From the NCBI GenBank assembly GCA_030038335.1, contig JASHPC010000200.1, forward strand, positions 1 to 10,506: a stretch of DNA of 10,506 nt. Direction: 5' to 3'. Under the pieces are notes generated by a model. That model ran no database searches, was not told the origin of the DNA, and saw only the letters and a list, made by a program, of their open reading frames with translations. The DNA is from Vulcanimicrobiota bacterium (GTDB lineage: Bacteria > Vulcanimicrobiota > Vulcanimicrobiia > Vulcanimicrobiales > Vulcanimicrobiaceae). This document shows, piece by piece, positions 6,227 through 10,506 of the stretch (position 1 is its first letter; every line of letters begins with the position of its first letter). The translations under genes and the position numbers were made by a program.

Positions 6227-6847
6227 ATGAACCGCGCCGCCGTTATTGTAGGCGCCTTCCTGTTTGCGGCGTTTCTCTTACTTGGCCTCGCGGTGCATCG
6301 CTACGGCGAGGCTGCGCCGCTGTGGCTCGTGGATCGAGCGCTCGTGAACCACGGAGCGATTGCCGCATGGTACGTGACGCAGCTCGCGAGATTCTACGTT
6401 CTCGCGGCGCTGTTTATCGTCGTCCTCGCGGTTGCCGTCTTTAATCGTGAATGGCGAGGTCGAGCCGTCTTCAGCCTCGTCATGTTGCTGCTGTCGTGGC
6501 GCGCCGCAGACTTCTTCCAACACGTCTTTGCGCGCCCTCGCAGACCGGACTGGGCGATATTTCACGAAACGTCGTTTTCGTATCCGAGCTCGCATGCTGC
6601 GATTGCCGTCGGGTTCTATGCGCTCTGGGCATGGCTGTTGGCGCGAGCGGAAGGCGGTCCGGCGTCCAAGGTGCTCGCCGTCCTGGCTGCGGCGATCGTG
6701 ATCGCCCTTTGCTGGTCGCGCCTGGCGCTCGGAGCGCATTATGTGACGGACGTCGTAGGCGGTGTGCTTCTCGGCGCAGCGCTGCTCGCTGCCGGCTCTG
6801 CGGTATGGCCGGAAATCAACGCGCAGAGGAGAAAGAGCCGGGCATGA
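6227..6847 (+). CDS. PAP2-superfamily membrane phosphatase
   Basis: This 206-residue integral membrane protein has about five or six hydrophobic segments and the three signature motifs of lipid-phosphate phosphatases. These are an RP-containing motif 1 around residues 99-107, PSSH (120-123) and SR-x5-H-x3-D (164-175, with nucleophile His171 and Asp175). Such enzymes remove phosphate from lipid phosphates or diphosphates, for example undecaprenyl diphosphate or phosphatidylglycerol phosphate, at the membrane surface. Oddity: the usual lysine that begins motif 1 (K-x6-RP) is His99 here. GGAAGAGAGG lies just before the ATG. The gene starts 32 bases after the beta-barrel gene, and its TGA overlaps the mqnE ATG (ATGA), so it is translationally coupled to menaquinone synthesis genes. 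The substrate cannot be assigned; undecaprenyl diphosphate recycling is a reasonable default. Confidence 0.85.
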   Translation: MNRAAVIVGAFLFAAFLLLGLAVHRYGEAAPLWLVDRALVNHGAIAAWYVTQLARFYVLAALFIVVLAVAVFNREWRGRAVFSLVMLLLSWRAADFFQHVFARPRRPDWAIFHETSFSYPSSHAAIAVGFYALWAWLLARAEGGPASKVLAVLAAAIVIALCWSRLALGAHYVTDVVGGVLLGAALLAAGSAVWPEINAQRRKSRA

Positions 6848-7983
6848 CGCCCTTCGCCGATGCTGCGCTAAGCGCAATCGAGGCAAAGCTCGATTCCGGA
6901 ACGTCGTTGTCGCTCGAGGACGGGCTTGCGCTCTATCGCACGCCCGATCTTCATGGCCTCGGACGTCTCGCGCGCAAGCAGAAGGAGCGCAAGAGCGGCA
7001 AAAAAGTCTTCTACGTTCTCAATCGTTACATCAACTCGACGAACGTCTGTTACGCGGGATGCAAGTTCTGTTCGTTTGCCGTCGATGAGTTCAAGGAAAG
7101 AGAACGCGTCGTACGCATGCCGGCAGACGTCGTCTTCACGAAGACGTTCGAGACCGGCGCGAACTTCAATCAGATTCACATCGTCGGCGGGCACGACCCG
7201 CGGCAGCTCTCCCTCGACTATTGGCTGCCGCTCATGCGACGCTTCAAAGAAGCTGCACCGCACGTGCAACTCTCGCTTTTCACAGCCGCAGAGATCGACT
7301 ACATGGCGAAGCGGCATCGGCTTTCGTATCCGGAGATCGTCGCCAAGCTGAAAGAGGCCGGGCTCGACAACGTCAACGGTGGCGGAGCGGAGATATTCGC
7401 CGAAGCGACGCGCGCGAAGATCTGTCCCAATAAGGTCTCGAGCGATAACTGGCTCGCGATTCACGAAGAGCTGCATCGTCAGGGCGTCGCGAGCAATGCC
7501 ACCATGCTTTACGGGCAAATCGAGTCGCTCGAGGATCGCGTCGATCATTTGATGCGTCTGCGTGCGTCTCAGGAGCGCTCGCCGGGCTATAACGCCTTCA
7601 TTCCCCTCGCTTTTCATCCCGACGGCAACGAGCTCAACGACTGCGGATGGACGAGCGGTCTCGACGACGTGCGCACGTTTGCCGTTGCGAGGCTCATGCT
7701 CGACAACTTCGACCACGTGAAAGCCTACTGGATGATTCAAGGTCTGAAGGTCTGCCAGGTTGCGTTGCAGTTCGGAGCAGACGACATGGACGGTACGCAC
7801 GGCTCGACCGATGAGGAGATGATCTATCACTCGGCGGGCACGCGCTCTGGACAGTACGTCGACGACCGCGAGTTCCGCAGGCTCATCGAGGATGCGGGAT
7901 ACGTTCCGGTGCGTCGCAACTCGACGTATCAGGAGTTCGCGTGGGACTGGACGCCGCAGGTCTTACAGGGTACCACCGCGTGA
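6844..7983 (+). CDS. mqnE: Aminofutalosine synthase MqnE (radical SAM)
   Basis: MqnE joins 3-[(1-carboxyvinyl)oxy]benzoate, made by MqnA, to the adenosyl part of S-adenosylmethionine. The product is 6-amino-6-deoxyfutalosine, in the futalosine route to menaquinone. The 379-residue protein has the radical-SAM cluster motif C69-x3-C73-x2-C76 after NRYINSTNVCYAG. It also shows the MqnE-type IHIVGGHDP, GLDNVNGGGAEIF, MLYGQIES and FIPLAFHP segments. These distinguish it from its paralogue MqnC, which has IQGGVNP and SLPGAGAEIL. Start: ATG 6844 overlaps the PAP2 stop by four bases, and AGAGGAG lies at 6825-6831, a rather long 12 bases upstream. The frame is open further upstream inside the PAP2 gene, but that part is not MqnE-like. 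The stop overlaps the mqnA start. Cytoplasmic and oxygen-sensitive as a family property. Confidence 0.95.
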   Translation: MTPFADAALSAIEAKLDSGTSLSLEDGLALYRTPDLHGLGRLARKQKERKSGKKVFYVLNRYINSTNVCYAGCKFCSFAVDEFKERERVVRMPADVVFTKTFETGANFNQIHIVGGHDPRQLSLDYWLPLMRRFKEAAPHVQLSLFTAAEIDYMAKRHRLSYPEIVAKLKEAGLDNVNGGGAEIFAEATRAKICPNKVSSDNWLAIHEELHRQGVASNATMLYGQIESLEDRVDHLMRLRASQERSPGYNAFIPLAFHPDGNELNDCGWTSGLDDVRTFAVARLMLDNFDHVKAYWMIQGLKVCQVALQFGADDMDGTHGSTDEEMIYHSAGTRSGQYVDDREFRRLIEDAGYVPVRRNSTYQEFAWDWTPQVLQGTTA

Positions 7984-8813
7984 AACTTCGGAGTGGAAGG
8001 ATCAGGTATACGAACGATCTGCCTGTCTATGCAGCGTTCGACGCCGGCGCCATCGCATATCCCGGAACGCTGCACGCCGACGTCCCTGCGCGACTCAATG
8101 CGATGCTCGTTGGCGGCGAGCTCGACATGAGCCCGATCTCTGCGTTCTCGTGGGCGCAGCACGCACGCGAGCTCGTTCTGCTTCCGGATCTCTGCATTGG
8201 CGCGCGCGACGAGGTTGTCTCGGTCGTGCTCGCATCACCGCAGCCGCCGGAACGGCTCGATGGCGCGCGCATCTTCGTCACGAGTGAGTCCGCGAGCGGC
8301 GCGAACCTTCTGCGCGTGCTCCTGGAACGGCGCTACGGCGTGCGCCCGCGCTACGAAACGTGTGACGATCCGTTGGAACGCGCGCGAGAGGGCGAACCCG
8401 CTCTTCTCATCGGCGACCGCGCAATCGACGCGCTGATCGAGATGCCGCGCGAAAACGTGTACGATTTAGGAACGCTCTGGCACGAGTGGACGGGCCAACA
8501 GACGGTTTTCGCCGTGTGGGCTGCGCGGCGTGAGGTCTTCGAGCGCGATGCCGCTGCCGTTCGCGACTGCATGCACGCGCTGACCGACGCATACACGTGG
8601 TCGCGTTCGCGAATGGATTACGTCGTCGCCGAAGCGCAGCGCGTTCGCCAGCGCCCGGCGGGCTTCTACGAAAGCTATTACGCGAAGCTCAACTTCACGT
8701 TCCACTTCGCCGCGCAGCGTGGACTCGAAGCGTTCTGCCGTGAACTCGTGGCGATCGGCGCCATCGACACGCTGCCGCACGCATTTCCGGAGGCAATCGG
8801 TGTCCCTGCATAG
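7980..8813 (+). CDS. mqnA: Chorismate dehydratase MqnA
   Basis: MqnA catalyses the first committed step of the futalosine pathway, dehydrating chorismate to 3-[(1-carboxyvinyl)oxy]benzoate. The 277-residue chain has the periplasmic-binding-protein-like fold seen in this family. It opens with KLRSGRIRYTNDLPVY and contains GELDMSPISAFSWA (SPIS at 51-54), LVLLPDLCIGA (66-75) and FVTSESASGANLLRVLL (99-115), all close to the MqnA consensus. Start: GTG 7980 forms a GTGA overlap with the mqnE stop, which fits both the family N-terminus and tight coupling. An in-frame ATG at 7941 would add 13 residues and overlap mqnE more deeply, so I reject it. The ribosome-binding site is weak (ACAGGG about 9 bases upstream), consistent with translational coupling. 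It ends 14 bases inside mqnC. Confidence 0.94.
   Translation: MKLRSGRIRYTNDLPVYAAFDAGAIAYPGTLHADVPARLNAMLVGGELDMSPISAFSWAQHARELVLLPDLCIGARDEVVSVVLASPQPPERLDGARIFVTSESASGANLLRVLLERRYGVRPRYETCDDPLERAREGEPALLIGDRAIDALIEMPRENVYDLGTLWHEWTGQQTVFAVWAARREVFERDAAAVRDCMHALTDAYTWSRSRMDYVVAEAQRVRQRPAGFYESYYAKLNFTFHFAAQRGLEAFCRELVAIGAIDTLPHAFPEAIGVPA
8789..8793 (+). promoter_or_regulatory. Shine-Dalgarno site for mqnC, inside the end of mqnA
   Basis: GGAGG stands 6 bases before GTG 8800. It decides the mqnC start, which lies within the mqnA coding sequence and creates a 14-base overlap. An in-frame ATG at 8719 lacks such a site and would add a non-homologous N-terminus. Confidence 0.8.
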
Positions 8814-9882
8814 CCTTCTCGACCGTGCCGCGAACGGCGGGCGCCTCACGTACGACGAAGGCGTGCAACTCTATCGCGAAGCCGATCTTCACGACCTGGG
8901 CGCCGCCGCGCACGCGCGGCGCATGCAGCTGCACCCTACGAACGTCGTGACGTACGTCATCGACACGACGGTAAACTACACGAACGTCTGCAACGTGCAC
9001 TGCACGTTCTGCGCGTTCTTCCGGCCGGAGCATCACAAGGAAGGCTATACGATGTCGCACGATGAGGTTCTCGCGCGCGTGCGGCACGCAGCCGGCCAAG
9101 GCGCGACGCAAATCATGATTCAGGGAGGCGTGAATCCCGAGTTGCGACTCGAGTGGTTCGAGCAGCTCTTCCGGCGCGTCATGGTGGAGTTTCCCGACGT
9201 CGACCTGCACTCGCTCTCCGTCTCGGAGATCGTGGGACTGGCGAACGTCGAGCAGATGTCGATTCCCGACGTGTTGCGTCGCCTGAAAGCCGCAGGAATG
9301 AAGTCGCTGCCGGGTGCCGGCGCCGAAATTCTCGTCGAGCGCGTGCGCAAGCGCATCTCTGCGCGCAAGGTGAAGCCGGACGAGTGGCTCGACGTCATGC
9401 GTCAGGCGCAACGCCTGGGAATGCCGACGACGGCGACGATGATGTTCGGGTCGATCGAGACTCCGGAGGAGCGCATCGAGCACATGCACGTCGTGCGCGA
9501 ACTGCAGGATGAGATGCAAGGGTTCACGGCGTTCATTCCGTGGTACTACATTCCGTTCAAGACGCCGCTGCGGGGAAAAGAGGCGACTGGCCTTGAGTAC
9601 TTGCGCGTGCTCGCAGTCTCACGACTCTATCTCGACAACGTTCCGCACCTGCAAGCGTCATGGCTTACGCCCGGCCTAAAGATGGGACAGCTCGCGCTTT
9701 TCTACGGTTGCGACGACATGGGCGGCACGATCATCGAGGAACAAGTCGTTCACGACGCCGGAAACACGAACGAAGCATCGCGACGCGATCTCGAAGAGGC
9801 GATTCGCGGCGCCGGTTTCGTTCCCGCGATCCGCGACACGTACTGGAATCTGCGCAGCGACTACGCCCTCGCAACGGCGTAA
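8800..9882 (+). CDS. mqnC: Cyclic dehypoxanthine futalosine synthase MqnC (radical SAM)
   Basis: MqnC converts dehypoxanthine futalosine to its cyclic form by a radical-SAM mechanism, before MqnD releases 1,4-dihydroxy-6-naphthoate. The 360-residue protein has the cluster motif C64-x3-C68-x2-C71 within TNVCNVHCTFCAFFR. It also has IMIQGGVNPEL, HSLSVSEI, AAGMKSLPGAGAEILVERVR, TTATMMFGSIETPEER and TAFIPWYY, all MqnC-like. It is a paralogue of MqnE in the same operon, with matching segments in the same order and independent sequence drift. The GTG start is set by GGAGG at 8789-8793. It ends at TAA, immediately before a palindromic repeat arm and the convergent mnmA. MqnB and MqnD are not in this window. 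Confidence 0.95.
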   Translation: MSLHSLLDRAANGGRLTYDEGVQLYREADLHDLGAAAHARRMQLHPTNVVTYVIDTTVNYTNVCNVHCTFCAFFRPEHHKEGYTMSHDEVLARVRHAAGQGATQIMIQGGVNPELRLEWFEQLFRRVMVEFPDVDLHSLSVSEIVGLANVEQMSIPDVLRRLKAAGMKSLPGAGAEILVERVRKRISARKVKPDEWLDVMRQAQRLGMPTTATMMFGSIETPEERIEHMHVVRELQDEMQGFTAFIPWYYIPFKTPLRGKEATGLEYLRVLAVSRLYLDNVPHLQASWLTPGLKMGQLALFYGCDDMGGTIIEEQVVHDAGNTNEASRRDLEEAIRGAGFVPAIRDTYWNLRSDYALATA

Positions 9883-9888
9883 GAGCGG

Positions 9889-9929
9889 TCCCTCGACTAC
9901 GGCGCTTCGCGCCTACGCTCGGGATGACA
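9889..9929. repeat. Single-arm palindromic repeat (copy 2)
   Basis: This 41-base stretch matches the reverse complement of the left arm of copy 1 (1745-1785) at 36 of 41 positions with no gaps. It contains the small hairpin ggcgc-ttc-gcgcc (9901-9913). No second arm is present, so this is a half element. It lies between the convergent mqnC and mnmA genes and overlaps the mnmA stop codon (9913-9915) and its last five sense codons. It was found by direct comparison with copy 1. Confidence 0.85.
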
Positions 9930-10506
9930 AAATTGTTGCGCCGGCCAACACTTCATCCGAGGTTGGATCGAGAACTGCGACGAGCTGACCGGGCGCGACC
10001 GCGCGCTGCGGTACGCCGAACCGCAACGTAAGCCTCCGGTCACTGCCCACGGTTGCATCTGCGCTCACGGGATTCGCTCGATAGCGAATCATCGCGCGCA
10101 CGGGAACGTCTGCGTGCGAAAAGCGCTCTGGTCTGATCAGATTGACTTCGCTCGCCGTCAGCGATTCCGACAGGAGCTCATCCTCGCGACCGACGGTGAT
10201 CGTTCCCGTCGCGGCGTCGATGCGAGTGACGTAACGCGGCCCGTCTTCCGCGACGATTCCGGCGCGCTGGCCAATCGTGTAACGCGCGACGCCGGCATGC
10301 GCGCCGACGCTCTCACCGCGCGCGTCGACGAACCTCCCTGCGCGCTGCATCTCCGGCCACATGCGCTCGAGCAAGTCGCGATAATCGCCGCCCTCGACGA
10401 AACAGATGTCTTGCGATTCCGGCTTTTCGTGAACGGGTAGGCCGAGCCGTCTCGCCTGCGCACGCGTTGCCGCCTTGTCGTTGTCGCCGAGCGGCAACAA
10501 CAACAT
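9913..10506 (-). CDS. mnmA: tRNA-specific 2-thiouridylase MnmA, C-terminal part (5' end outside window)
   Basis: MnmA activates U34 of tRNA-Lys, -Glu and -Gln with ATP and inserts sulfur to give 2-thiouridine, acting in the cytoplasm with a sulfur relay. The visible 197 residues cover the end of the catalytic domain and the C-terminal domains; the family is about 350-380 residues, so the N-terminal PP-loop ATPase part lies beyond the right edge. Landmarks are LPLGDNDKAATRAQARRLGLPV, then the conserved ESQDICFV, whose Cys matches the catalytic persulfide cysteine (C199 in E. coli). Next come YTIGQRAG, the ELTASDVN-like LTASEVNLI, and a final beta-barrel segment with IRYRAN. The first visible Met is probably internal. 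The last residues (LSSRA) and the TAG stop are encoded by a palindromic repeat arm shared with another locus. Confidence 0.95.
   Translation of the reverse strand: MLLLPLGDNDKAATRAQARRLGLPVHEKPESQDICFVEGGDYRDLLERMWPEMQRAGRFVDARGESVGAHAGVARYTIGQRAGIVAEDGPRYVTRIDAATGTITVGREDELLSESLTASEVNLIRPERFSHADVPVRAMIRYRANPVSADATVGSDRRLTLRFGVPQRAVAPGQLVAVLDPTSDEVLAGATILSSRA

Noticed and set aside
6451..6843. Upstream extension of the mqnE frame inside the PAP2 gene
   Set aside because: This Arg-rich translation is out of frame with a PAP2 gene carrying complete motifs. Homology to MqnE begins at ATG 6844.
6844..9882. MqnE and MqnC as one duplicated or frameshifted gene
   Set aside because: Both are full length with intact cluster motifs and distinct family signatures. 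They are the known paralogous pair of the futalosine pathway.

Overview
This window is an ordinary, densely packed, high-GC bacterial chromosome segment. Genes are separated by a few to about 120 bases, many starts are GTG or TTG, and several genes overlap. Three features point to a diderm bacterium outside the best-known phyla: RNase J, the futalosine (Mqn) route to menaquinone, and an outer-membrane beta-barrel protein with an N-terminal signal peptide and a C-terminal aromatic residue. I lean towards Vulcanimicrobiota/Eremiobacterota (WPS-2) or a similar lineage. That placement is an inference from general gene content and the style of the intergenic repeats. No 16S rRNA or other decisive marker is present.

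Layout, left to right. (1) 1-891: the C-terminal half of ribonuclease J, running in from the left edge. It is followed after 10 bases by an EamA/DMT-family membrane transporter (902-1741). (2) 1742-1859: a convergent intergenic gap filled by a palindromic repeat element. (3) 1860-2945, minus strand: an isocitrate/isopropylmalate dehydrogenase family enzyme, with motifs closest to isocitrate dehydrogenase. It starts at TTG behind a strong Shine-Dalgarno sequence. (4) 2982-5252: an FtsK/SpoIIIE DNA translocase, divergent from the dehydrogenase with only 36 bases between them. (5) 5346-6194: a secreted outer-membrane beta-barrel protein with a Pro/Thr-rich insertion. (6) 6227-9882: a tightly coupled run of a PAP2 phosphatase, MqnE, MqnA and MqnC. 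Its junctions are an ATGA overlap, a GTGA overlap and a 14-base overlap. (7) 9913-10506, minus strand: the C-terminal part of MnmA (tRNA 2-thiouridylase), running off the right edge. A second, single-arm copy of the palindromic repeat lies between mqnC and mnmA and supplies the last codons and stop of mnmA.

Functionally, mqnE-mqnA-mqnC encode the first two enzymes of the futalosine pathway (MqnA, then MqnE) and the later radical-SAM cyclisation (MqnC). MqnB and MqnD, the deaminase where one is used, and the prenylation steps are not in the window. The PAP2 phosphatase is translationally coupled to mqnE, which suggests shared expression but not a proven shared pathway. RNase J (RNA decay), FtsK (chromosome segregation) and MnmA (tRNA wobble thiolation) are housekeeping.

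I see no CRISPR array, prophage, defence island, transposase, rRNA or tRNA. No stretch over 300 bases lacks a gene. The least ordinary features are the palindromic repeat pair, whose differences are mostly compensated base-pair swaps, and its overlap with the end of mnmA. I did not find convincing evidence of a wholly new system.
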